A DNA stretch of 64,000 nucleotides, taken from assembly GCA_964443325.1 (NCBI GenBank), contig CAYUCL010000003.1:1-64000 (forward strand), read 5' to 3'. Numbering within the stretch: the stretch's first letter is position 1; every line of letters begins with the position of its first letter. A program made the position numbers and the translations under genes. This DNA comes from DAOUVR01 sp034430535. GTDB lineage: Bacteria > Chloroflexota > Dehalococcoidia > E44-bin15. A model generated the notes under the pieces. That model was not told the DNA's origin, did no database searches, and saw nothing but the letters and a program-made list of their open reading frames with translations. Shown one piece after another: positions 16,421-23,066 of the stretch.

Positions 16421-17932
16421 TTAAGCCCGAACAGATACAAATATCATATTTGCTATGGCGGGAAGAAAAACCAGGCCTGCGCCTGATATCGCCCCTGTGA
16501 TCCCCAAATCGTAGAGAAATTTCCACCTGCTTCCTCCATCGGCCATGCTGGGAACAAGAGCGTTAGCTACGGTAAATACCAGTACCAGGGGTATCACCAG
16601 GCTATGCATTAACTGCAGGGTGGCGAAATTGAAGCTGCCGAAGGCAACCGTGGAGGTAGCGCCCTGTGCTCCCGCTATTTCGGGCAGCCCTTTCTCAGCG
16701 GCTGCTATCATCTCTCCGAAAGTGCATATCACCTCCGTGATGAATATTAATAGCGCAATAACACAAGCATGCATGATGTAACAAAGCCATCGGAAGGGGG
16801 ATGCTATCGTCTTCCTCTGCGCCCGCAGTAGAGCGATCTTGATAGCGAACAGCGAGGAGTGATATCCAGCCTGCTCCGCTTCCCCACCCAGTTCTATGGC
16901 ATCGTAGAACATAGTCATGCTCCGTCTCGCCAGCTCGCTCCCCGTCTCCTCGATGAATCTCTCCCAGCAGATTTTGGCTCTGATGCCAGCGACAAGCCTG
17001 GTATTAAGACGTTTCACCATGGGCCGCAGCGTGTTTATGGCATTAAAATCCAATCGACCCACAGCGTCCTTCACCGTTGTCCCGATCGCCGAGCAAACAC
17101 CGCCCAGAGACCTCAAGAAGGGCCCTACTTCGACATCCCTCTTGCCCACTTTCTTGTCATTAGACATGGCAATATATCCAATAGGGAAAATAAGAGCGGC
17201 TCCGATGAGCAATACCCATCCTAGGTTTGCTCCAATAAATATAAGGGCGGCGCAGATGACCACAGCGATGGGGATAAGCACCTTGAGCACTTGAAAAAGG
17301 CGCAGCTTACCAGTGCCTGCCCAACTCAGGACCATCCCTTCTTTTGGTGACATTATATATATCAGCCAGGTTCCGACACCGGTGGTGCCAATGCAAACCG
17401 CCACCAGTCCCACGATAAAAACCGTGCTGATCGTGTATATCATGGTCGAGACCAGACCAACAATGACGACGAGAACTGCCGAGAGGATGAGGGAAACATA
17501 GGCATCAGTCCACTTCTTCAAGGACTCTAGCTTCCTTCCATACTCGTTCTCGTAGGCCTTGATGTGCGCTTCAGCTTCCCTGGTCAGGAACTCAGCTTCG
17601 GGTTCACCGGCAGTAAGGGAGCTGGAGAAACGAAGCAGCAGTCCTTTGATCTCCTCTGGCTTGACCGATTCCCCTACCACGCGGCAGGCCTTGGCATAGT
17701 CGTATCCCAACCTGTTACACGTAAGCTCGACCTTTCTGATGTATGCAGCCGTAGTACACGTAAGGAGGGAGGAGCTTCCAAAGATATGCTTCCGCGGGAC
17801 GCCGGCCGAGGCAACAACCGACATATAGGAGAGCTGGTAAAGCAAGTCAAAAGTGGAAAACGCTCCATCGTTCTCTGACTTACCTGCCCCCTTCTCTCCC
17901 CTGTTGAACATTTGGCGAAGTTTGCCGATCAT
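16421..17932 (-). CDS. arlJ: Archaellum membrane platform protein ArlJ (FlaJ)
   Basis: Polytopic membrane protein that anchors the archaellum and docks the ArlI/ArlH motor. The 503-residue product has an N-terminal cytoplasmic domain with a T2SSF-like helical bundle (about residues 25-130), several hydrophobic helices (ILSAVLVVIVGLVSTMIY near 152 and following), a second cytoplasmic T2SSF-like domain (about 285-385, with FYDAIELGGEAEQAG), and C-terminal helices ending in GLVFLPAIANMIFVSVRA. Two cytoplasmic repeats with seven to nine helices is the ArlJ architecture, and the gene order next to ArlF/G fits. Secretion F proteins of pili are shorter. It begins 37 bases after the ArlF-like gene. 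Confidence 0.92.
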   Translation of the reverse strand: MIGKLRQMFNRGEKGAGKSENDGAFSTFDLLYQLSYMSVVASAGVPRKHIFGSSSLLTCTTAAYIRKVELTCNRLGYDYAKACRVVGESVKPEEIKGLLLRFSSSLTAGEPEAEFLTREAEAHIKAYENEYGRKLESLKKWTDAYVSLILSAVLVVIVGLVSTMIYTISTVFIVGLVAVCIGTTGVGTWLIYIMSPKEGMVLSWAGTGKLRLFQVLKVLIPIAVVICAALIFIGANLGWVLLIGAALIFPIGYIAMSNDKKVGKRDVEVGPFLRSLGGVCSAIGTTVKDAVGRLDFNAINTLRPMVKRLNTRLVAGIRAKICWERFIEETGSELARRSMTMFYDAIELGGEAEQAGYHSSLFAIKIALLRAQRKTIASPFRWLCYIMHACVIALLIFITEVICTFGEMIAAAEKGLPEIAGAQGATSTVAFGSFNFATLQLMHSLVIPLVLVFTVANALVPSMADGGSRWKFLYDLGITGAISGAGLVFLPAIANMIFVSVRA

Positions 17933-17969
17933 ATTGCCATCCCTTTTACCCTAGGTGAGTTACTAATTT

Positions 17970-18497
17970 TTAGGGCCCCTCAAAGGAGATCGAGGCTGGA
18001 ATGCCGTTGGGGGTAGCAATAACTACCAGATTCGTTGTCTTCTTGCCAACGGGTGGGTCCAACTTCGCCTCGATAACTATCTCCTCCCCAGGGTTTAGTA
18101 TTCCTGGGTCAAATGCCTCCGGGGTCCCACCTTCTGCGTCAAGGTAGATCCCCTTGTCTGTCCACTCGTTATTGCCTGGTGTCCCCTCAGTGTAGGGGAG
18201 CCATTCTACGTGATAAGTGCCAGTGGAATCGTAGTATTGCACGATGGCATCCCAACTGGCGTAAGTGCTCAGCTTTGTTTGCCCGCTGTTCCTCAAGGTT
18301 ACCTCTAATGTATCTGCCGAGGGCTGTGTTGCTGTCAGCGGAGTGAGTTCTGTTCTCATTATGTCCTCGGCTCTCTCGCTCATCTCTTGCAATCCAGCCG
18401 AACTATTGTCCACTGAAGAGATAAAGCTTTGAGACAGGGTCATCCCGCCAAGAACTACGAGCGCTATCAGGATTATAGATACAATGGCACTCTCCAT
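17970..18497 (-). CDS. arlF: ArlF-like archaellum stator/pilin-fold protein
   Basis: 175 residues with one N-terminal transmembrane helix (IVSIILIALVVLGGMTLSQS) and an extracytoplasmic beta-sandwich: LEVTLRNSGQTKLSTYASW, then IVQYYDSTG, then a late LNPGEEIVIEAKL strand. The phrase on a non-covalent 'NSGxTKL' turn and the NPGE strand are shared with ArlF/ArlG proteins, which form the stationary stalk contacting the cell envelope. No class III cleavage motif precedes the helix. It begins 11 bases after the ArlG-like gene and precedes arlJ, as in archaeal operons. Which of ArlF and ArlG it represents is not certain; the order here is G-like then F-like. Confidence 0.72.
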   Translation of the reverse strand: MESAIVSIILIALVVLGGMTLSQSFISSVDNSSAGLQEMSERAEDIMRTELTPLTATQPSADTLEVTLRNSGQTKLSTYASWDAIVQYYDSTGTYHVEWLPYTEGTPGNNEWTDKGIYLDAEGGTPEAFDPGILNPGEEIVIEAKLDPPVGKKTTNLVVIATPNGIPASISFEGP

Positions 18498-18508
18498 GTT
18501 TTCACCCG

Positions 18509-18985
18509 CTACATGCTGAAATAGTACTCATCCGATATTCCGTTAGGTATGAACATCTTTATATAATAGGTTCCTGAACCGAGATCGGCATCGTCGGTAA
18601 TGGTAATCTTCAGCGTGGCTCCGGATCTCCATTCGCTATCATTTTCTATGGTGTACTCCCAGCGAGGGTAGTCGCTCCCCGCATCAGCCACGTAGGGAAT
18701 GCGCCAGAATTCGTCCTCCTTACCGAAGAACACATCGCTCTCCTCAATGGAATCTATGCTTGTGCTACCTGTGTTCTTTACCCAGATATACACCGTCTTG
18801 GGGTCAGTTGAATCTGCCGCATGCATGATGCTTACCCTGCTCTTCATACGCTCGTCTAAGGTATCGCTCATGCTGACCATTGCCTGGCTGGATCGACCCA
18901 CCATCGGAACGACGCTGTTGAAGATAAAAATCGTACAAACTATTCCTGCCAAGATAAGTAGTGTTGTAGTAATCACTTTGTCCAC
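18509..18985 (-). CDS. arlG: ArlG-like archaellum stator/pilin-fold protein
   Basis: 158 residues: N-terminal hydrophobic helix (ITTTLLILAGIVCTIFIF), then a beta-rich outer domain with VYIWVKNTGST, ESDVFFGKEDEFWRIPY, YTIENDSEWRSGATLKIT and a final IPNGISDEY. The WVKNTGST and late PNGI patterns are typical of archaellum ArlG and related pilin-like stalk proteins. It is 146 bases downstream of the second archaellin, behind a strong hairpin, and 11 bases before the ArlF-like gene. Expected location: outer face of the membrane, joined to ArlF to hold the motor static against the cell wall. In a bacterium the attachment partner would have to be something other than an archaeal S-layer. Confidence 0.75.
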   Translation of the reverse strand: MDKVITTTLLILAGIVCTIFIFNSVVPMVGRSSQAMVSMSDTLDERMKSRVSIMHAADSTDPKTVYIWVKNTGSTSIDSIEESDVFFGKEDEFWRIPYVADAGSDYPRWEYTIENDSEWRSGATLKITITDDADLGSGTYYIKMFIPNGISDEYYFSM

Positions 18986-19087
18986 AAAAGACCTCTCTTA
19001 TAAGCTCCGATGACTTGCAATCGCTCAGCCTTGCCATTTGCCTCCCCTACAGCTTGGTGAAAAACATGCTAACTACACGGTATCAAG

Positions 19088-19117
19088 AGGAGTGGGGGCC
19101 TCTCGGCCCCCACTCCT
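19088..19117 (-). terminator. Perfect 13-bp hairpin after the archaellin genes
   Basis: AGGAGTGGGGGCC pairs with GGCCCCCACTCCT around a TCTC loop, 15 bases after the stop of the second archaellin. On the minus strand it is not followed by a T-run, so it may act as a partial terminator or an mRNA 3'-end stabiliser. Either would let archaellins be made in excess over the motor genes downstream. Confidence 0.6.
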
Positions 19118-19131
19118 GCCAATGATGAACC

Positions 19132-19710
19132 CTAGTGAAGGTCCATTACAGCATCGATCCATGCCGGCGTGGTGCGCTCTACAGTCAGTACCGCTCCGGT
19201 AGGCGGCTTGACCTCCACGGAGAAGGTGGTATCCGGCCCGAGACCTAGTGCACTAAGGTCTATGGCAATCTCAAACTTTTCGTCACCTTCCAGCAGGTAG
19301 TCCTCATCGGCTTGGCCTACCTTGCTAATAGTCCAGTCGAGATCCCGCTCCACCTGGGTGCTGTCAAGGTATGAGATCACCACCACATTATCGGTTGGCT
19401 CGGTGAAATCGATAGCCAGTCCCTGCATGGCCCCTTCCACGGTAAACGCTATGTCGGCTACTGTGCCATTGGAACCGGTGGTGTTAGCCGTGGCAATAAC
19501 GGAGCCCTTTATCTGCAAGGTGGCTTCGACCTCTTCAAGACCGGTGTAGACCGCCTCCTGAGCTTTCTGCGTGGTGAATATCCCCGCCGACAGCACGGTG
19601 TAGGCAAAGACCGCCGCCACAACGACGAAAGCGATCAGGATGATGGCCGTCTCCAGACCGGTTATACCCTTTTGGTCTTTGTGCATTCTCTTTGCTAGGT
19701 TCTTAAGCAT
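19132..19710 (-). CDS. arlB: Archaellin (archaeal-type flagellin), second copy
   Basis: 192 residues with a class III signal peptide: basic MLKNLAKRMHKDQKG, cleavage after the Gly, then the polymerising helix ITGLETAIILIAFVVVAAVF. The helix runs into AYTVLSAGIFTTQKAQEAVY, strongly conserved with the paralogue at 19872-20471. The rest is beta-rich, with Asn-x-Thr motifs (NTT, NGT) that could be glycosylated, and ends with PPTGAVLTVERTTP. It would be cut by an ArlK/PibD-type peptidase and assembled into the filament through its N-terminal helix. It lies 161 bases after the first archaellin. Two different archaellins suggest a major and a minor, or alternating, subunit. Confidence 0.87.
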   Translation of the reverse strand: MLKNLAKRMHKDQKGITGLETAIILIAFVVVAAVFAYTVLSAGIFTTQKAQEAVYTGLEEVEATLQIKGSVIATANTTGSNGTVADIAFTVEGAMQGLAIDFTEPTDNVVVISYLDSTQVERDLDWTISKVGQADEDYLLEGDEKFEIAIDLSALGLGPDTTFSVEVKPPTGAVLTVERTTPAWIDAVMDLH

Positions 19711-19871
19711 TTCGTCTCCTTTCTTAATATTTCCCTGGTTTTTGTTTCATCTCCTCTATTCACATCCTATCACCTCGCTCAATTAATGTTGCTTATCGTC
19801 CTGACCGCATCACCCCCTTTCATTTATTATCTTCCACAATTGCATTCTTCATTCGGCCACTAGCCACCTCC

Positions 19872-20471
19872 TCAGTACAGATTTACTAGCTGGCTGACTC
19901 TGGCAGGAATAGTACGCTCGATGGTGAGTACAGCTCCTGAAGGAGGCTTCACCTCCAGGACAAATGTATGATAAGCTCCCAGCATCTCCTCGGTTGAATT
20001 AGCGCTTGCATTCACGATCGAGGTATCCACCGTGATCTGGAATAACTCCATCTCATCAAGAATATTGTCGTCGCCAATACTAGTGATTTTGTTCAGCGTC
20101 CAGTTAAGCGAGGGCAATTGCCTATACTGGTCGCTAAATGAGATCACCACGGTATTGTTGCCTCCTGAGGTATCAGTCAAGTCGATCCGGTTTCCTTGGC
20201 CCACCGTCCCTACACTAAAGTAGATCTTATCTACCGCCCCCGCCGTCATATTGGCCAGGACATTGCCTCTTAGCATCATGGTGGACTTACTTTGCTCCAC
20301 GCCCTCATAGATGGCTTCTTTTGCCTTCTGCGAGGAAAACAACCCTGCCGAAAGAACTACGTAGGCAAAAACTGAGGCTACCATCACAAACGCAATGAGG
20401 ATGATGGCGGTCTCCAGACCAGTGATGCCTCTCTGATCGTCGTTCAATATTCGTCCCAATCGAACTAGCAT
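19872..20471 (-). CDS. arlB: Archaellin (archaeal-type flagellin), first copy
   Basis: 199 residues. Class III signal peptide ending NDDQRG, followed by ITGLETAIILIAFVMVASVF and AYVVLSAGLFSSQKAKEAIY. The mature outer domain is beta-rich and ends PPSGAVLTIERTIPARV, matching the end of the other archaellin and so the filament-outer fold. The two are similar at the ends and divergent in the middle, as expected for surface-exposed domains. It follows a decayed third archaellin fragment by 12 bases. No bacterial flagellin or hook signature is present. Confidence 0.87.
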   Translation of the reverse strand: MLVRLGRILNDDQRGITGLETAIILIAFVMVASVFAYVVLSAGLFSSQKAKEAIYEGVEQSKSTMMLRGNVLANMTAGAVDKIYFSVGTVGQGNRIDLTDTSGGNNTVVISFSDQYRQLPSLNWTLNKITSIGDDNILDEMELFQITVDTSIVNASANSTEEMLGAYHTFVLEVKPPSGAVLTIERTIPARVSQLVNLY

Positions 20472-20483
20472 CGCCCCTCCCTT

Positions 20484-20633
20484 CTACAAAGCAGTAAATA
20501 GATGGCCCCATTTGCCTGCTGCGGGGAAGACAAGCCCGCGGAGAGCAACATAAGCAAACCGGGAGACCGCCATCACTAATGCAATCAGGATGACGATACT
20601 ATCAATACCTATGGTTCCTCCCTTGGTCCTCAT
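20484..20633 (-). pseudogene. Frameshifted remnant of a third archaellin gene
   Basis: An ATG at 20633 with an upstream GAAGGG starts MRTKGGTIGIDSIVILIAL and VMAVSRFAY, which aligns with the class III signal and core helix of the two intact archaellins. At that point the homologous sequence jumps frame: the +2 frame continues LLSAGLSSPQQANGAIY, matching VLSAGLFSSQKAKEAIY. The frame used from the ATG instead ends at TAG (20484-20486) after 49 codons. The whole outer domain is absent. Either a degraded gene, or a short leader-like ORF whose resemblance is a relic. Confidence 0.75.
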
Positions 20634-20830
20634 TTACCCTTCTCCGAAGTCGGCCTGGCACTGCTTACTCTCCCCTTTTAAGCGAGTGACAGGGTTACTG
20701 TGATTACTGTACTCTACTCTCAAGGTGGTAAATCGACTACGAGGCCATCCCTCATTTCGATAGGCTATCCCCCCAATATTCCCCAAGACCTATTGCCTAG
20801 CGTCATTGCGGGAAATCACCAAGAAAATTG

Positions 20831-20881
20831 GGTGTTAACACCTCTTGCTATCTATAGATATACAGTGACATACTAGTCACT
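20831..20881. promoter_or_regulatory. Cluster of three palindromes in the divergent archaellin/regulator region
   Basis: The intergenic stretch 20634-21051 holds no gene. Within 51 bases lie GGTGTTAACACC (20831-20842, perfect), TATCTATAGATA (20849-20860, perfect) and AGTGAC-N6-GTCACT (20864-20881, perfect arms). They stand between the archaellin genes (minus) and the LuxR-type regulator promoter (plus), so operator function is the simplest reading. I see no convincing sigma70 promoter for the archaellin side. Confidence 0.6.
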
Positions 20882-20944
20882 CTAATGTATTACATATATA
20901 TATAGAGTTAGCTGTAGTTATTAATGCATATAATATATCAGGAC

Positions 20945-20973
20945 TTGACAAATCTTAATTCTTGTGGTATAAG
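20945..20973 (+). promoter_or_regulatory. Sigma70-type promoter of the LuxR-family regulator gene
   Basis: TTGACA (20945-20950), 17 bases, TATAAG (20968-20973). Transcription would begin near 20980 and give a leader of about 70 bases before the ATG at 21052, which has AGGAGG just upstream. Confidence 0.78.
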
Positions 20974-21051
20974 CATTAAATGTCATTTATCGTTGGCGTA
21001 AGGAGAAAATGAAAGGTAGGCTGCAGACAAGTGGATAGTAGGAGGTAAGAG

Positions 21052-21819
21052 ATGGCAGCATCAGTAAAAAAGCAGGTAAGCCTTTACATTGTCGAGGAGC
21101 AGGAAATATACAGGGGGGCATATAGCTTCATATTTCCTCCAACGGCTCCCATCAATCTGCTGGGAGTCTCAACAAATAGTGACGTAAGGCTCTTGAGCCA
21201 GCAAGTAGTACCCATCAATCCCGATGTACTGCTAGTGGGGACCAAGACGCTTGAAGAGGGTATGATTGAGGAATTGGAACAGGTTCGTGCGCAAAACCCT
21301 AAAATGGGTATTGTTATCCTGCTGGTGTCCTATACCGTCGACAATGTCAAGCTACTGAGAGAGCTGGCGGTAAAAGGCAGAGGAGGGGTGGCACTTTTCC
21401 TGAAGCAATCTATAGACCACGTGGAGCAACTATCCGGGATTATACTTGCAGCCAGCCGAGGACAGGTCATTCTTGACCCTGCACTTATATCTTATCTTTT
21501 CGCAGAAAAACCGGAATATCCCTTCTTAAAAGAACTCACCACCCGGGAATTGGAGATCTTGAGCCTTCTGTCAAAAGGCTACACCAATTTTGCAATAGCT
21601 GAGGAACTTTACATCGATGTCAAAACAGTCGAGCATCACATAAACAGCATGTACGCTAAGCTGAAAGCGGAAGCCAACTTCGATAACAGGCATGCAAGAG
21701 TGAGTGCTGCTCGGCTTTACCTTGAGGCAACGGGAGAATTATTGTCCCCGATTGAGCAGCAAAGAATAACAGTGCCTGCTTATACTCCCGCTGTTAACGC
21801 AGGAGCATTAAGGCGATGA
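21052..21819 (+). CDS. LuxR/NarL-type DNA-binding regulator with a degenerate receiver domain
   Basis: 255 residues. Residues 8-130 have the beta-alpha rhythm of a response-regulator receiver (VSLYIVEEQEIYRG at the start), but the position of the phosphorylated Asp, in PDVLLVGTKT, is Gly63. The acidic pair survives as EE and a Lys remains in ALFLKQS. Phosphorylation is thus unlikely, so it may respond to a ligand or protein partner, or act constitutively. Residues about 160-232 form a LuxR-type helix-turn-helix: LTTRELEILSLLSKGYTN, then AEELYIDVKTVEHHINSMY. It is divergent from the archaellin genes with palindromes between, which makes it the leading candidate regulator of the archaellum cluster. 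Confidence 0.88.
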   Translation: MAASVKKQVSLYIVEEQEIYRGAYSFIFPPTAPINLLGVSTNSDVRLLSQQVVPINPDVLLVGTKTLEEGMIEELEQVRAQNPKMGIVILLVSYTVDNVKLLRELAVKGRGGVALFLKQSIDHVEQLSGIILAASRGQVILDPALISYLFAEKPEYPFLKELTTRELEILSLLSKGYTNFAIAEELYIDVKTVEHHINSMYAKLKAEANFDNRHARVSAARLYLEATGELLSPIEQQRITVPAYTPAVNAGALRR

Positions 21820-21853
21820 GGGACAGTTCAGCGAAGAGCGGGGGCAAATAACA

Positions 21854-22159
21854 TTACAGTAGCGAGATGAGCAGTTCCTTCACATCCCAGCCTACTATAA
21901 AAATGAGGAGACCGATAGCGGGCAGAAGTAGCCTGCTAGGAACTATCCAGGCGATAAGAATAGGAATGGCAAGTTTAACAAGTAGCAGTTGAAGAGGTGA
22001 TGCGGCCAGGCTCCGCATCCAGGGATTTAGTTCATATAGACCAATGGACAGGGCAAAGATAGTCAATATGAGATCAACCAGGTTCAGGAGCACAAAAGAA
22101 ACCTTTTCGCCCACACCCTTTCTAAAGGTAAGCGCAGAGTCCCATAAGACGGGTCTCAC
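21854..22159 (-). CDS. Small membrane protein, DUF5658-like
   Basis: 101 residues starting with GTG at 22159. After about 20 residues it has three hydrophobic helices, the first containing SFVLLNLVDLILTIFAL, the second LQLLLVKLAIPILIAWIV and the third LLLPAIGLLIFIVGW. The NxxDxxxT pattern in the first helix and a following ELNP are like DUF5658 proteins, whose function is unknown. It converges with the LuxR-type gene (34 bases apart). Despite lying near the archaellin genes it has no GxGD aspartyl peptidase motif and so is not an archaellin signal peptidase. Start choice is weak; only GAGG lies upstream. Confidence 0.65.
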   Translation of the reverse strand: MRPVLWDSALTFRKGVGEKVSFVLLNLVDLILTIFALSIGLYELNPWMRSLAASPLQLLLVKLAIPILIAWIVPSRLLLPAIGLLIFIVGWDVKELLISLL

Positions 22160-22172
22160 AATAACCTCGTCA

Positions 22173-22208
22173 GCCCAGCGGGGTGAACGACAAGACTCCC
22201 CGCTGGGC
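22173..22208. repeat. 11-bp perfect inverted repeat just upstream of the DUF5658-like gene
   Basis: GCCCAGCGGGG (22173-22183) pairs with CCCCGCTGGGC (22198-22208) around 14 bases. It would fold in the 5' leader of the DUF5658-like mRNA and end 14 bases from its start codon. No T-run follows on either strand, so a translational or stability role is likelier than termination. Confidence 0.55.
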
Positions 22209-22310
22209 CCATATCCCCCTCTTTATTACTAGTATTTACTAAAGACTAGAGTTCAGTCGCCTCCTCGGCAACTCGATCTACCGTTTGTTTTAGTACAGCT
22301 ATATCTTTTT

Positions 22311-22341
22311 AAAAACAAAAAACCGACCTAACGGTCGGTTT
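22311..22341 (-). terminator. Rho-independent terminator
   Basis: On the minus strand the stem is AAACCGACC / GGTCGGTTT with a four-base GTTA loop, followed by TTTTGTTTTT. It would stop transcripts from the glutaredoxin-PDZ gene and from the promoter at 22430-22459. Confidence 0.85.
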
Positions 22342-22423
22342 CGCTACTGGCTCCACGGAGCCCAAGCAACCATCTACAGGCTCCACTTCTTTGCCCCCGC
22401 CTTTGAAATCATAACCAGAATTA
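22311..22423 (-). ncRNA. Candidate small RNA of about 110 nt
   Basis: A consensus promoter (22430-22459) directs transcription leftward, and a strong rho-independent terminator ends about 110 bases later, with no real ORF between (only a 12-codon ATG frame without a ribosome site). The RNA would contain GGAGCC, GGCTCC and a second GGAGCC, so two mutually exclusive stems can form before the terminator hairpin. It matches no RNA family I recognise. Alternatively it is an attenuated leader for the DUF5658-like gene downstream. Confidence 0.45.
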
Positions 22424-22429
22424 TAATTA

Positions 22430-22459
22430 ATTATACTACAACCCCCTACCTCCTGTCAA
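22430..22459 (-). promoter_or_regulatory. Consensus sigma70 promoter facing the terminator
   Basis: Minus strand TTGACA (22454-22459), 18-base spacer, TATAAT (22430-22435). Both hexamers are perfect. It sits directly after the stop of the glutaredoxin-PDZ gene. Confidence 0.75.
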
Positions 22460-22470
22460 CCTCATGTTAG

Positions 22471-22992
22471 CTATATGACAATTTCAGACCTCAATGTATC
22501 CTTACCTCTGAGGAATACTATCCTCACCCGGTTGCCAGGAGTCAGCCCACGCATCGCATTTTCCAGGTCATCGGCATTGTGGATAGGCTGAAAGTTTAGT
22601 TCAGTGATGACATCACCCTTTCTCAGATCCGCCTTTTCACCCAGAGACGAGGGTGCAACCTTACCCACAAATGCCCCAAACACAGGAACAATACCGAACT
22701 TAGAAGCCATTTTACTGGCATCGGCTACCTGCAATCCGAAGCGAGGCTTACGTCCATTGCCTGCATCAGCAAAGACCTTCTCTAATCGCTTACGGTCGAA
22801 GCCAACAATTACCTGGTCGCCCACGATAACCACAGGCACCCCCATTTGCCCAGACTTTCGCACCATCTCATCGGCGGCAGCCCTGTCAACAGATACATCA
22901 TGCTCGGTATATTTAACCCCTCGTTTGTCAAGGAAGTCTTTCACATGATGACAGTAGGGGCATGTAGGTGTGGTATAAACAGCAACATTCAT
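22471..22992 (-). CDS. Glutaredoxin-PDZ fusion protein
   Basis: 173 residues. Residues 1-78 are a glutaredoxin-like thioredoxin fold with the CPYC active site (TTPTCPYCHHVKDFL) and the cis-Pro segment MGVPVVIVGDQVIVGFD. Residues about 85-173 resemble a PDZ domain (KVAPSSLGEKADLRKGDVIT, then NRVRIVFLRG). Glutaredoxins of this form (NrdH/YruB-like) exchange dithiols; a PDZ domain would add peptide binding or localisation. It lies downstream of dnaK on the same strand, separated by a strong hairpin, suggesting a protein-quality or redox-stress setting. No signal peptide, so cytosolic. Confidence 0.88.
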   Translation of the reverse strand: MNVAVYTTPTCPYCHHVKDFLDKRGVKYTEHDVSVDRAAADEMVRKSGQMGVPVVIVGDQVIVGFDRKRLEKVFADAGNGRKPRFGLQVADASKMASKFGIVPVFGAFVGKVAPSSLGEKADLRKGDVITELNFQPIHNADDLENAMRGLTPGNRVRIVFLRGKDTLRSEIVI

Positions 22993-23016
22993 GTTATGTC
23001 CCTCACTTATTCAAAA

Positions 23017-23041
23017 GGGGCGGGGGTGTTGCCCCCGCCCC
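23017..23041 (-). terminator. G+C-rich hairpin between dnaK and the glutaredoxin-PDZ gene
   Basis: GGGGCGGGGG and CCCCCGCCCC form a perfect 10-bp stem with a five-base loop, followed on the minus strand by TTTTG. It may terminate most dnaK transcripts while letting some continue into the next gene. Confidence 0.75.
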
Positions 23042-23066
23042 TATCCATAAAGCGCCCGGTACCGGT

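Noticed and set aside
11841..20471. Type IV pilus or Tad secretion locus
   Set aside because: The ATPase alone could fit, but ArlH, ArlF/ArlG-like proteins, class III signal peptides and the ArlJ architecture point to an archaellum. No Tad or Pil-specific gene is present.
21854..22159. Archaellin signal peptidase (ArlK)
   Set aside because: Only about 100 residues and no GxGD motif; it fits a DUF5658-like membrane protein.
22311..22423. Possible cyclic-di-GMP (GEMM) riboswitch
   Set aside because: A GGCAAAG-like and ATGGTTG-like phrase caught the eye, but the conserved core and stem order of that riboswitch are missing.
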